A DNA stretch of 44,297 nucleotides from SIAJ01 sp036266155 (GCA_036266155.1 DATANR010000343.1:1-44297); one strand, 5' to 3'; counted from the stretch's first letter, positions 26,258-34,120 are shown. Translations and numbers: made by a program. Notes: a model not told the origin generated them from the sequence alone.

Positions 26258-27034
26258 ATGCGCCATTCCCTAGTCGCCGGCCTGACGCTGGCTCTGTTCG
26301 CGATTCCCGCCACTGCCCAGGCCCCGAAGAAGGCCCTCGAACTGCGGTTCTACGGCCACTCGTTCTTTCAGCTAACGACGACCGCGGGCACCAAGATCGT
26401 TTTCGACCCGCACGGGATCAACGAATACGGCGTCCCCCCTTTGTCGCCGGACATCGTCGTGATGACGCATAACCACGATGACCACAATCGTAAGGAGCAG
26501 CTCGCCAACGCCGACTCGAAGGACCTGAAGGCTTTCCTCGGCGTCGTTCCCAAAGGCGCCAAGGGCAGCGAATGGGCCAAGATCGACGCGGCAGTGAAGG
26601 ACGTCCGCATTCGCAATGTGCCGACTTACCACGACGATGAAGAGGGCGCCAAGCGCGGCAAGAACACCATCTTCGTTGTCGAGGCCGACGGCCTGAAGTT
26701 CTGCCACCTCGGCGACCTGGGCCACGAGTTGAATGAAGAGCAGGTGCGGGCAGTTGGCCCGATCGACGTGTTGATGATCCCGGTGGGCGGCATTTACACG
26801 ATCAACGGCGAGGTCGCCAAGAAGGTCGTCGCCCAACTCAAGCCGCGGCTTTTCATCATCCCGATGCACTACGGCACCAAGGTCTACAATGACCTGCCCG
26901 GCCCCGACGAGTTCCTCGACGGCCAGAAGAACGTCCGCGATCTGAAAGAAGGGAACCTGCTCGAAATCCTCCCGGACCTGAAGGCCGACAAGCCGACAAT
27001 CGTGATGATGGGGTACTCGCAACCGAAGGGGTGA
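26258..27034 (+). CDS. Exported UPF0173-type metallo-beta-lactamase-fold hydrolase
   Basis: The protein has 258 residues, with a signal peptide (1-21, ending TAQA). The metal-binding motif of the fold is VMTHNHDDHNRKEQ, and later ligands are visible in FCHLGDLGHELN and in IPMHYGTKVYN. This order and size fit the YtkL/UPF0173 branch, whose substrates are unknown; the leader peptide places this copy outside the cytoplasm. It stands alone, with about 225 bp of gene-free sequence upstream. The gap holds a small CCGGCCG hairpin at 26014-26032 and nothing else recognisable. Confidence 0.88.
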   Translation: MRHSLVAGLTLALFAIPATAQAPKKALELRFYGHSFFQLTTTAGTKIVFDPHGINEYGVPPLSPDIVVMTHNHDDHNRKEQLANADSKDLKAFLGVVPKGAKGSEWAKIDAAVKDVRIRNVPTYHDDEEGAKRGKNTIFVVEADGLKFCHLGDLGHELNEEQVRAVGPIDVLMIPVGGIYTINGEVAKKVVAQLKPRLFIIPMHYGTKVYNDLPGPDEFLDGQKNVRDLKEGNLLEILPDLKADKPTIVMMGYSQPKG

Positions 27035-27119
27035 GCGACGCGCTTTGGACGCGATTCGCCTCAGCGTCAGGAAGCCGGAATCATCGTGGTAGGGTAAGTT
27101 CCAGGGTGCGGAGCCAAAC

Positions 27120-27386
27120 ATGCTGAAATATCATGCTGCTTACTACGAGATCGACGATGGCTGGTATTTGGCCGAGGTGCTGGATTTCCCCGGGGCGATC
27201 AGCCAGGGGAAGACGCTCAAATCGGCCCGGCGCATGATTCGCGACGCGCTACGCGCCATGGCGGAATGTTATTTGGACGACGGGAAGGCTCTTCCGCCAC
27301 CCAACCCGCGTGCCCGCAATCGCAAGGCGGTCTTTCAAGAAGACATACCACTGAAGGTGCGCTTTGAAACCGGAGCGGTCAGGTGA
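27120..27386 (+). CDS. hicB: HicB-family antitoxin
   Basis: The protein has 88 residues. ATG 27120 has GGAG six bases upstream. The sequence YHAAYYEIDDGWYLAEV followed by DFPGAISQGKTLKSARRMIRDAL is the partial RNase-H-like HicB/UPF0150 fold, including the conserved FPG turn. A Pro/Arg-rich tail follows instead of a clear DNA-binding domain. HicB proteins bind and neutralise HicA. Its TGA overlaps the GTG of the toxin gene that follows (GTGA at 27383). Confidence 0.87.
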   Translation: MLKYHAAYYEIDDGWYLAEVLDFPGAISQGKTLKSARRMIRDALRAMAECYLDDGKALPPPNPRARNRKAVFQEDIPLKVRFETGAVR

Positions 27387-27577
27387 AACGACGGGCGTTC
27401 ATGAGACATCTGGCGAATCACAATTGCGTAGTGATTCGCGATGAAGGGCCGCACACGGTGATTCGGAATACGACCAACACCGCTCAGGCCTGGGTCCCTC
27501 GACATCGCGAAATCAAGAACCTGACCGCACGCCGAATCTGAAAGCAACTCGAGATACCACTTCCGCCAGAGAAATGA
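27383..27577 (+). pseudogene. hicA: HicA-type toxin gene interrupted by in-frame TGA
   Basis: GTG 27383 overlaps the hicB stop. The first 52 codons read as a HicA/YcfA protein: KRRAFMRHLANHNC, the putative catalytic His in GPHTV, then VPRHREIKNLTARRI. TGA at 27539-27541 stops it. The same frame then continues for 11 more sense codons, KQLEIPLPPEK, to a second TGA at 27575-27577. In relatives of this HicA branch, as remembered, the end reads ARKICxxLxIP, so the TGA stands where Cys is expected. Most simply this is a nonsense mutation that removed the last helix. Read-through or recoding is a less likely alternative. Confidence 0.75.
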
Positions 27578-27675
27578 CTTCGGCCGATGCGTCTCCGGCA
27601 ATCCACGCCTTGGAAGCGCCGTCTCAATCACCTACCCTAACAGTTGGCAGCCAATCGTCCTGAAAGAGCGACAAC

Positions 27676-28095
27676 ATGGGCGGGGTGAACCCCTACATCA
27701 CGAAGCCGGAATTGAAGAAGCCGACCAAGCCGTTCAAGGTCACGATTCACGTCGAGGAGACCGGCGAGAAAAAGGACTTCATCGTCGACCCGGCCGCGAT
27801 TCCTTACGACCACACGGGCCTCGAAGGCAGCATCCTCGACATTGCGTATGGTGCTGGAATCGACATCGATCATTCGTGCGGCGGCGTATGTGCCTGCGCG
27901 ACCTGTCACGTCAAGGTTATCAAGGGCGGGAGGTCGTGTTCCCCGCCTACCGAAGACGAAGAAGACATGCTCGACACGGCTCGCGATGTCGACATGGATT
28001 CGCGGCTCAGTTGCCAGTGCGTGCCGGACGGGACTCAGGATGTCGTGGTGGTTGTTCCGAAGTGGAACAAGAATGAAGTCAAGGAAGGGCATTAG
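27676..28095 (+). CDS. fdx: 2Fe-2S ferredoxin, adrenodoxin/ISC type
   Basis: The protein has 139 residues. The cluster ligands lie in SCGGVCACATC (the C-x5-C-x2-C pattern) and in a later RLSCQC. The acidic segment EDEEDMLDTARDVD between them is typical of the vertebrate-type ferredoxins that serve Fe-S assembly or P450-like partners. An N-terminal extension of about 15 residues (NPYITKPELKKPTKPF) precedes the fold. No iron-sulfur assembly genes are adjacent, so its partner is unknown. A palindromic terminator follows. Confidence 0.92.
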   Translation: MGGVNPYITKPELKKPTKPFKVTIHVEETGEKKDFIVDPAAIPYDHTGLEGSILDIAYGAGIDIDHSCGGVCACATCHVKVIKGGRSCSPPTEDEEDMLDTARDVDMDSRLSCQCVPDGTQDVVVVVPKWNKNEVKEGH

Positions 28096-28107
28096 CAAAC
28101 GTCGATT

Positions 28108-28144
28108 CGTTTAGCGTTCGAGCCGACGGCTCGAACGCTAAACG
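28108..28144. terminator. Near-perfect palindrome between convergent genes
   Basis: CGTTTAGCGTTCGAGCCG (28108-28125) and its reverse complement (28127-28144) flank a single central A. It lies between the ferredoxin stop and the end of the minus gene at 28157 and can act in both directions. Confidence 0.75.
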
Positions 28145-28156
28145 ACAATTTCCGCA

Positions 28157-29188
28157 CTATCGTGTTGCGACCGTCGTCGGTGCATTGAAGTCCACAAACA
28201 CGGGCTCGCCCGCGTTGAACGTCACCTTCTTGCTCAGCACTTCCGCCTTGCCGTCGAGCTGATTGATCTCCGCCCGGAACTCATAAACGAACTGCTTGCC
28301 CTTGGCCAACTCCGGCGTGCGGAACGTCTGCGTGCCGCCTGCCACGTTGGCGACGACACCGTCGACATACAACTTCGCCTTCGGCGGCAGGTTGACGGTC
28401 ACCGGGCTGCTCGCCTTCTCCGTTGCCGTGGCGGTGAAGTCAACCACCGTGCGATGCCCGGCACGAACGACGACCGACTTGGTCGACGACTCGGAACCGT
28501 TCTCAATCTTCAGGCTGTACTGGAAGTCGCGACCGCTCGCGAGTTCCGGCGTCAGGAAGACGCGCTGGGCGCCGGTCAGCGAAGTGGCCTGGCCATCCGC
28601 ATAGAGCTTGGCGTCGGCCGGAGCGATGACGACAACCTGGGCCCGCGTTGCCGGCAGCGTGGAAACCGCTTCCGGAACGCCAGGGGCACTGATCCCGCCC
28701 GGAGCCGCGCCGCCGGTCGGAACGACTGATCCGGCAGCTGGGATAGCCGCAGGCACAGCATAACCCGGCGTCGGGACGACGAGCGTGCCATAGCCGTAGC
28801 CGGCCATTGACGGGGGGACGGGAGCGTAGTAGTTGCCGTAGCCCGAGCAGCCCGTGTAGTACGGTTGCCCGCCGCAGCAGCCGCTGTAGGCCAGCCCACC
28901 GTATGGGGCAACCGGATAACGGCCCCAGCCGCCGCAACAACCGCTGCAGCTATAGACGGTCACCGTGCCGTGGCATCCGCCGTATCCCCAGCCGCCGCCG
29001 CAACATCCACCGTAACCCCAACCTCCACAACAACCTCCGTAGCCCCATCCGCCGCAGCAACCACCGCCACAGCAACCGTAGCTGTAGTTGCTGTAGCCGT
29101 AACCCCCGTGACACCCACCGACTTTGCAAAAGAAGTCTGGGGTGGCCGGGGCTGCGGTCATCGCCGCAACCATCACAATGCTGTACAT
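28157..29188 (-). CDS. Cys/Gly/Trp/Tyr-rich protein with two TIGR03000 domains
   Basis: The protein has 343 residues. A short leader (1-18) is followed by a region (about 22-118) of repeated CCGGWGYGG-like units with more than 20 Cys. A Pro/Val/Ala linker comes next, then two TIGR03000 domains (about 185-255 and 263-340). Each has a PADAKLYADG or PPKAKLYVDG strand, a TPELASGRDFQY or TPELAKGKQFVY strand and a VDF end. TIGR03000 is a planctomycete-specific domain of unknown function. The Cys repeats suggest a disulfide-linked or metal-binding envelope layer, which is inference. It is divergent from ctpA. Confidence 0.85.
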   Translation of the reverse strand: MYSIVMVAAMTAAPATPDFFCKVGGCHGGYGYSNYSYGCCGGGCCGGWGYGGCCGGWGYGGCCGGGWGYGGCHGTVTVYSCSGCCGGWGRYPVAPYGGLAYSGCCGGQPYYTGCSGYGNYYAPVPPSMAGYGYGTLVVPTPGYAVPAAIPAAGSVVPTGGAAPGGISAPGVPEAVSTLPATRAQVVVIAPADAKLYADGQATSLTGAQRVFLTPELASGRDFQYSLKIENGSESSTKSVVVRAGHRTVVDFTATATEKASSPVTVNLPPKAKLYVDGVVANVAGGTQTFRTPELAKGKQFVYEFRAEINQLDGKAEVLSKKVTFNAGEPVFVDFNAPTTVATR

Positions 29189-29488
29189 GGACTTACACCC
29201 TTTCTGGAGTCCGACTCCGGTCCGTGACGAACGCCCCTCCCGCCGTCAAATTGAGCAGTCTGGGAAGGCCTGCGCGTTCAGGATAATCGGGATAGATGGA
29301 TGCGTCAAAGAAAATTGGCAGAGTTGGCACAGCAGGACCAGTCTGCGTATTCCGCCTTCCGCTACAACCGGCAAAGACGGTAGAATCGGCAAAGTGTGGT
29401 CGCGAGACCGGTTGGCGTGTGAAGTAGAATTACTCACCGCGCCACCATGCGGCCTCGAAGCTAACTCACAACCTAACGATCTAAATCC
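29189..29488. other. Divergent promoter gap of about 300 bases
   Basis: It lies between the starts of the TIGR03000 gene and the protease. It shows short repeats of GGCAAAG and GGCAGAG type (29323-29400) and no palindrome above 10 bp. Promoters for both genes must lie here, but no clear -35/-10 pair could be assigned. Confidence 0.5.
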
Positions 29489-30820
29489 ATGTCCCGATTC
29501 AACTTGGCTTGGCTGATCACCGTGCCGCTGCTGCTGATCGTCGGCGTCAGCCTGTCGTTCACCGCCCCGTCGCGGCAGCGGGACACCGAATACAAGATGG
29601 TCCGCACCGTCGTCGACGTGCTGGCCGAGGTCGATCAGCACTTCGTCCGCCCGCTCGATGACGAGGCGAAGCAAAAACTCGTCGAGGACATGATCAACGG
29701 CGGGCTCGATCGGCTCGATCCGTATTCGCAGTACATGAACGCGGACGAATACCGTCAGTTCAACGCGGCCACCGAGGGCAACTTCGGCGGCATCGGCATC
29801 CACATGGGGATCGATCCGCGGACCGGATTGCTCATGGTCATCAGCCCGATGGTCGGCACGCCCGCCCATGAGGCCGGCATCCTGGCGGGCGACTTGATCC
29901 TCAAGCTCGACGACAAATCGACGGAGGGGATGCGGATGAACGACGCCATTCGCATCATCCAGGGCGAGCCCGGCACCAAGATTTCGATCACGGTGGTACA
30001 CGAGGGCACGCGCCAGACTGAGACGGTCACGGTCGCACGTGCCATGATCGAGGTGCAGACGATCCTCGGTCTGAATCGGCGTGACGACAACCCCAAGGAG
30101 TTCGAGTGGTTCGTCGATCGTCCCGCGTCGATCGCGTACATCCGCATCGTGCAGTTCACCGAACACACCTTCGACGACTTGAAGAAGACCGTCGAACGGC
30201 TCGAAAAAGAAGGGGCCAAGGGGCTCGTCATCGACCTGCGTGATAATCCGGGCGGCCTGCTCAAGTCGGCCGTCGACGTCAGCGATCTGTTCCTGACGAA
30301 CGGCCGCATCGTCAGCACCAAGGATCGCAACGGCCAGGGCAAGAGCTGGGACGCCAAGGTCGACGGCACTCTCTTGGAACCTGCGGCCGAGCATCCGATC
30401 GCGGTACTGATCAACAAGAACAGCGCGAGCGCTGCCGAGATCGTGTCGGCCGCGCTGCAAGACAATAAGCGAGCGGTGATTGTCGGCGAACGGTCCTACG
30501 GAAAGGGCAGCGTGCAGAAGATCATCAAGCTCGGCGGCGACCCGCCGACGGCTCTCAAGCTGACGACCGACACCTATTGGCGGCCGAACGAGCAGAACAT
30601 GCACCGCTACCCGAACAGCAAGGACACGGACGAATGGGGCGTCAAACCGAGCCCCGGGTTCGAGATCACGATGAAAGACGACGAACGCCTCGACTACCTG
30701 CGCTACAAGCGAGCCAAAGACGTGGTTCGCAAGGACAAGCCGAAGGAGGCGGACAAGCCGTTCGTGGACCGGGCTTTGGTCAAGGCGGTTGACCACCTCA
30801 AGAGCGAGCTGGCGAAGTAG
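29489..30820 (+). CDS. ctpA: Carboxy-terminal processing protease, S41 family
   Basis: The protein has 443 residues. One N-terminal membrane span (about 5-24) anchors it outside the cytoplasm. A helical region is followed by a PDZ domain (about 95-175, with GIGIHMGIDPRTG and GTPAHEAGILAGD). The S41 core has RDNPGGLLKSAVDVSD, Ser314 in NSASAAE and Lys339 in YGKGSVQ; their 25-residue spacing equals that of the Prc-type Ser-Lys pair. It trims or degrades envelope proteins from their C-termini. The stop overlaps the end of a convergent gene by 23 bases. Confidence 0.93.
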   Translation: MSRFNLAWLITVPLLLIVGVSLSFTAPSRQRDTEYKMVRTVVDVLAEVDQHFVRPLDDEAKQKLVEDMINGGLDRLDPYSQYMNADEYRQFNAATEGNFGGIGIHMGIDPRTGLLMVISPMVGTPAHEAGILAGDLILKLDDKSTEGMRMNDAIRIIQGEPGTKISITVVHEGTRQTETVTVARAMIEVQTILGLNRRDDNPKEFEWFVDRPASIAYIRIVQFTEHTFDDLKKTVERLEKEGAKGLVIDLRDNPGGLLKSAVDVSDLFLTNGRIVSTKDRNGQGKSWDAKVDGTLLEPAAEHPIAVLINKNSASAAEIVSAALQDNKRAVIVGERSYGKGSVQKIIKLGGDPPTALKLTTDTYWRPNEQNMHRYPNSKDTDEWGVKPSPGFEITMKDDERLDYLRYKRAKDVVRKDKPKEADKPFVDRALVKAVDHLKSELAK

Positions 30821-31400
30821 ATAGACGCAACCGGGTCGACGACACGTCGACCCGGAATTCGCGTTCGTCAAGTCCCAGAAACATGTCGCGATATCCTTCG
30901 GGAATCGCGACGCCGTCAACGTCGACAAATCGGCCCCCCGAATCCACACGGCCACCGACGACAAACTCGCAGCCATGCCCGCGAATCTCGTCGAGGGCAA
31001 GTCTCATCTCGGCCACGTCATTGCCATAGAAACGCGGCTGAACCAGCCGGACGGCCGTGTCAGCCCCTACGACAAAGACGCAACCAGGAAAGAGCGCCGC
31101 CTTCGCACGAAAGGTGGCAGCGCGCGAAACATAGACGGTGTGCTTCGCGTGAAATTGTTGAAGCCGTCGCGCGACTTCATCGTGCGTCAGCTCCGGCTTA
31201 TCGACGTTTGCCACGCTGATTTCAAACGCCACGGGCAGGCCGAGCCGCTCGGCGACGGTCTCGGCAAGACCCGTGTGCCCGAGATGGAGTGGATTGAAGG
31301 AACCCGGCAAGAGAATGCGCGGCGGTTCACTTGCCTGGAGCGTGCCATCCGACCCTTGGCAAAGCCAGGCGATTTCGTCGCGGAGCAACGCATCCAACAT
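30798..31400 (-). CDS. NadD-like nucleotidyltransferase
   Basis: The protein has 200 residues from ATG 31400; GTG 31409 is possible. The nucleotidyltransferase signature LLPGSFNPLHLGHTGL lies near residue 30 with its HxGH motif. A VGADTAVRL strand sits in the middle, and the DVSSTRLR end matches the (I/V)SST-x-(I/L)R motif of NadD/CoaD-type enzymes. An adenylyl- or cytidylyl-transfer to a small phosphate compound is expected, but the substrate is not clear. The length fits NadD. The 3' end overlaps ctpA by 23 bp and includes a hairpin. It follows argG on the same strand across a palindrome. Confidence 0.82.
   Translation of the reverse strand: MLDALLRDEIAWLCQGSDGTLQASEPPRILLPGSFNPLHLGHTGLAETVAERLGLPVAFEISVANVDKPELTHDEVARRLQQFHAKHTVYVSRAATFRAKAALFPGCVFVVGADTAVRLVQPRFYGNDVAEMRLALDEIRGHGCEFVVGGRVDSGGRFVDVDGVAIPEGYRDMFLGLDEREFRVDVSSTRLRLSTSPARS
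30831..30855. terminator. Hairpin just past ctpA, inside a convergent coding region
   Basis: CCGGGTCGACG (30831-30841) pairs with CGTCGACCCGG (30845-30855) around ACA. It is 10 bp beyond the ctpA stop and lies within the last codons of the minus-strand gene, where it encodes part of the conserved VSST motif. Confidence 0.65.
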
Positions 31401-31428
31401 GATTCGCACCGAATGCCGGCGCCAATTT

Positions 31429-31508
31429 GGAGTGCTGTGGCTTGACACAGCTTTCTTTCTTTTCGAGCGCTTCCAAAGAAAGAAAGCTGTGTCAAGCCGC
31501 AGCACTCC
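31429..31508. repeat. Palindromic element family C, copy 1
   Basis: The arms 31429-31462 and 31475-31508 pair at 33 of 34 positions; the one mismatch is a possible G-U wobble in RNA. The arm reads GGAGTGCTG, then GGCTTGACACAGC, then three TTTC-like units. It fills the gap between argG (ending 31517) and the next gene on the same strand. A shortened relative sits at 34089-34120. Confidence 0.9.
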
Positions 31509-31516
31509 CAAGGTGC

Positions 31517-32839
31517 CTACTTCGCCCATTCCGGCGCCACGACTTGCCCGTTCGCCGCGAGAGCCCGAGCGCTCACTTGCAGCACGCTCAGGAATCCTTC
31601 CGAGTCCGCGTGGTTGAACTCGCCGATGGCTTCCATCGAGGCATTGCTTTCGGAATACATCTGGTGCGGCACATCGGTCGCCGCCGCGAAGTACGCATGG
31701 CCCTTGTAAAGATTCAATGCAATCGTGCCGGTCATCAACTTGACAGTCGGAGCCAATGCCTCGCGGGCCATACGGGCGCCGAGGTCGAATCCATAACCCT
31801 GATAGATCTGCTTCGACAGGAACAGCGCCAGCTGGTCGAACAACTCGCGGGCTCGGCGGTCGAGCACGAGTTGTAGCAAATACGAATAGGCGCTGCCTAG
31901 CACTTCCATGCCGGGCGCTTCGTAAACACCGCGCGACTTGACGCCGACGAAGCGGTTCTCGACCAAATGCGTCGCGATGCCGACGCCGTTGCGGCCACCG
32001 ATCTGGTTCGCCGTCGTGATCGCCGCGAAGGCGTCGACCTTCTTGCCGTTGATCGCCGTCGGCCGGCCTTCCTCAAAGCGGATTGTCACTTGCTCCGGCT
32101 TGTCGGGTGCATCCTTCGGAAGGACCCCCATGCCGGGCGTGATGAACCAGGGGCCCGTTTCGAGCGACTCCAGCTTGCCGGCCTCGTGCGTCAGGCCGAG
32201 CAGGTTCGCGTCGGTGGAGTACGGCGCATCCTTGCTCGCCTTGATTGGCAGCTTGCGCTCATTGCAGTAATCGATCATCTCGCTGCGACCGCCGAAGCGC
32301 TTCAAAAAATTCTCGTCGCGCCAGGGGGCGTAGATCTGAAAATCCGGGGCCAGCATGTTCGTGTTGAGCTGAAAGCGCACCTGATCGTTGCCGCGGCCGG
32401 TTGCGCCATGGCTCAGAATCTTGATCTTGCGCTCACGCATGGCCTTCACCATGCCCGCGACGATCACGTGTCGGCCGATGCCGGTCGTGTTCCAGTAACG
32501 GCCCTCGTAGCAGGCTTGTGACTGAATGACTTCGAGGCCGGCCTCGGCAATGGCGTTTTTCAAATCGAGCGGAACGTAGTCCGCAGCGCCGCAAGCGCGC
32601 ATGCGCTTCTCAACTTCAGCAATGTCGATCTCGTCCGGCTGGGCCATGTCGGCCGTGAAGCAAACGACCGTGACGCCGGCCTCGGTCAGCCAGCGCGTCA
32701 CGGTGCAGCTATCGAGGCCGCCCGACGCGGCGAAAGCCACCGTCTTCCCTTTCAGATCGTTCACGGTCACACTCACGGTCAACTCCGGTGCGTTTTTCTG
32801 GATCGGTTCGCAGTCGCTTTGAGTAATATCTACGGACAT
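31517..32839 (-). CDS. argG: Argininosuccinate synthase, long (E. coli-like) form
   Basis: The protein has 440 residues from ATG 32839. The ATP pyrophosphatase loop AASGGLDSCT lies near residue 38. Further motifs are HGATGRGNDQVRFQ and the NERKLPIKASKDAPYSTDANLLG segment of the long form, and IGGRNGVG late in the protein. It joins citrulline and aspartate in arginine synthesis. CarB, which supplies carbamoyl phosphate, is encoded at 40885. No other arg gene is adjacent. Confidence 0.96.
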   Translation of the reverse strand: MSVDITQSDCEPIQKNAPELTVSVTVNDLKGKTVAFAASGGLDSCTVTRWLTEAGVTVVCFTADMAQPDEIDIAEVEKRMRACGAADYVPLDLKNAIAEAGLEVIQSQACYEGRYWNTTGIGRHVIVAGMVKAMRERKIKILSHGATGRGNDQVRFQLNTNMLAPDFQIYAPWRDENFLKRFGGRSEMIDYCNERKLPIKASKDAPYSTDANLLGLTHEAGKLESLETGPWFITPGMGVLPKDAPDKPEQVTIRFEEGRPTAINGKKVDAFAAITTANQIGGRNGVGIATHLVENRFVGVKSRGVYEAPGMEVLGSAYSYLLQLVLDRRARELFDQLALFLSKQIYQGYGFDLGARMAREALAPTVKLMTGTIALNLYKGHAYFAAATDVPHQMYSESNASMEAIGEFNHADSEGFLSVLQVSARALAANGQVVAPEWAK

Positions 32840-32868
32840 CGGCCCACACTGCACACAAGGAGCCCACC

Positions 32869-33258
32869 GTGGATGAATGGGACGCCCTCGGGTCCGGCAT
32901 GAAGATCGACCGCCGGGCCACGGATTACGGCCAGGCCTCTCTCGGCATCTGCGGGCTCTTCCTGCTCATGGCCCCGATCCAGCTCTTCTTCAACGACTTC
33001 TATTGGTCGATCGGCATCCATCACGCGGATCGACAGGAGATTGAAATCGCACGCATCGTCGGGCCGCTCGTGGGACTGACATTCTTTGTGTTAATCGGGC
33101 TCGGCATTTTCTGTGGATTGCGTGGAATGGCGATTGCTCGTTCAACGCACCAAGCCATCGCGTTACCGATGGTCGGAGTCGCCGTCGGCTTTGTCGATAT
33201 TGTCTTGTGGATTGGGCTATCGGTCAATCTGCTGGCGATCCTGGGCGTTTTTCGATGA
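32869..33258 (+). CDS. Four-TM membrane protein, first of a tandem pair
   Basis: The protein has 129 residues. The GTG start follows AAGGAG (32857-32862) by six bases. The start VDEWDALGSGMKIDRR is almost the same as that of the next gene (MDEWNAFGPGMKVDRH). Hydrophobic spans lie at about 24-45, 61-82 and 91-122. The stop overlaps the ATG of its paralogue (ATGA). No family is recognised. Confidence 0.78.
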   Translation: MDEWDALGSGMKIDRRATDYGQASLGICGLFLLMAPIQLFFNDFYWSIGIHHADRQEIEIARIVGPLVGLTFFVLIGLGIFCGLRGMAIARSTHQAIALPMVGVAVGFVDIVLWIGLSVNLLAILGVFR

Positions 33259-33659
33259 AAAATGACATGGATGAGTGGAACGCCTTCGGGCCTGGGATGA
33301 AGGTCGATCGGCACACGGCCGAGTGGGGCATGGCCTCGGCACTGGCCGGCGGAGTGCTGGTGATCGCGGCGCCGGTGCAACTTCTATTCAATCTGCACTA
33401 CTGGCGTGACGGCCTCGCCTGGCAGAACCCCGGTGAGTTGCCGATTTACCAAGTGGGCTCGTCGATCGTGCTTCTGAGCATCTTCGTCTTGATCGGCTTC
33501 GGCGTGTTCGCGGGTTTCCGCGGCCTTGGCTCATCACGCGCACGCCAACAACCGGCCGCGTTGCCGCTTGTCGGACTATTCATCTGTGCAACGGCAGCGA
33601 TCATGTGGATCGGCCTCACGGTCATGCTGGCCGCGATCTGGGGCGCCTTCGGGCCGTAA
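33255..33659 (+). CDS. Four-TM membrane protein, second of a tandem pair
   Basis: The protein has 134 residues. ATG 33255 overlaps the stop of the previous gene. It shares the DEWxAxGxGMKxDR start, the QL(F/L)FN segment after the first span, the FVLIGxGxFxGxRG segment and the final WIGL(S/T)V span with the protein encoded at 32869, so the two are paralogues from a local duplication. Spacing to the JAMM peptidase gene is four bases. Function unknown. Confidence 0.78.
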   Translation: MKNDMDEWNAFGPGMKVDRHTAEWGMASALAGGVLVIAAPVQLLFNLHYWRDGLAWQNPGELPIYQVGSSIVLLSIFVLIGFGVFAGFRGLGSSRARQQPAALPLVGLFICATAAIMWIGLTVMLAAIWGAFGP

Positions 33660-33663
33660 CACG

Positions 33664-34083
33664 ATGCACTCCTTCCGATTGGTGATTCCACGAGAGATTT
33701 ACGACGCATTGGTTCAGCATGCGCAAGCCGAACTGCCGGCCGAGTGCTGCGGGCTGCTCGCGGGAACCATCGTCGACGGGATTGGTCGCGTGACGACACA
33801 TCTGCCCCTCGTGAACTCGTTACGGTCGCCGACGCAGTATGAGTCCGATGCCAAAAGCATGTTGGCTGCCCACAAAGCAATGCGAGCGTCGGGGACCGAG
33901 GTGCTGGCCGTTTACCATTCGCATCCGATGAGTGATCCGATTCCGAGTGTGCGCGACCGCGAGCGGAATTTCAGCGAACAAGTCGTGAACTTGATCGTCG
34001 GACTGAAGGGGGATGCTCCGAATGTCCGCGGCTGGTGGCTGACCGCGACTTCGGCGCGGGAGGCGGAGTGGGTTATTGAGTGA
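33664..34083 (+). CDS. JAMM/MPN metallopeptidase (M67 type)
   Basis: The protein has 139 residues. The zinc site is complete: Glu in ELPAECCGLL and the HxHx7SxxD motif in HSHPMSDPIPSVRD. The start MHSFRLVIPREIYDAL and end are typical of the small bacterial JAB domain, which trims sulfur-carrier proteins or isopeptide bonds. No ThiS/MoaD-like carrier or E1 gene is near. Instead it follows the two paralogous membrane proteins by four bases, so co-translation is expected. A small palindrome follows its stop. Confidence 0.9.
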   Translation: MHSFRLVIPREIYDALVQHAQAELPAECCGLLAGTIVDGIGRVTTHLPLVNSLRSPTQYESDAKSMLAAHKAMRASGTEVLAVYHSHPMSDPIPSVRDRERNFSEQVVNLIVGLKGDAPNVRGWWLTATSAREAEWVIE

Positions 34084-34088
34084 AAACT

Positions 34089-34120
34089 TTGGAGTGCTGC
34101 GTCAAGCTGCAGCACTCCAA
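34089..34120. repeat. Palindromic element family C, copy 2 (short)
   Basis: TTGGAGTGCTGC (34089-34100) pairs perfectly with GCAGCACTCCAA (34109-34120) around an eight-base loop. Both outer arms and the GTCAAGC segment match the outer part of the palindrome at 31429-31508; the inner part is missing. It may also end transcription of the JAMM operon. Confidence 0.8.

Noticed and set aside
27539..27577. Selenocysteine insertion element after the hicA TGA
   Set aside because: No convincing stem-loop at the right distance was seen in the bases that follow; kept only as a remote alternative to a nonsense mutation.
29323..29400. Repeated GGCAAAG/GGCAGAG words as an operator array
   Set aside because: Copies are too irregular and no palindrome or spacing rule is visible.
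29246..31000. 584-codon minus-strand frame opposite ctpA
   Set aside because: The plus strand carries a full S41 protease with catalytic residues; the minus frame has none.
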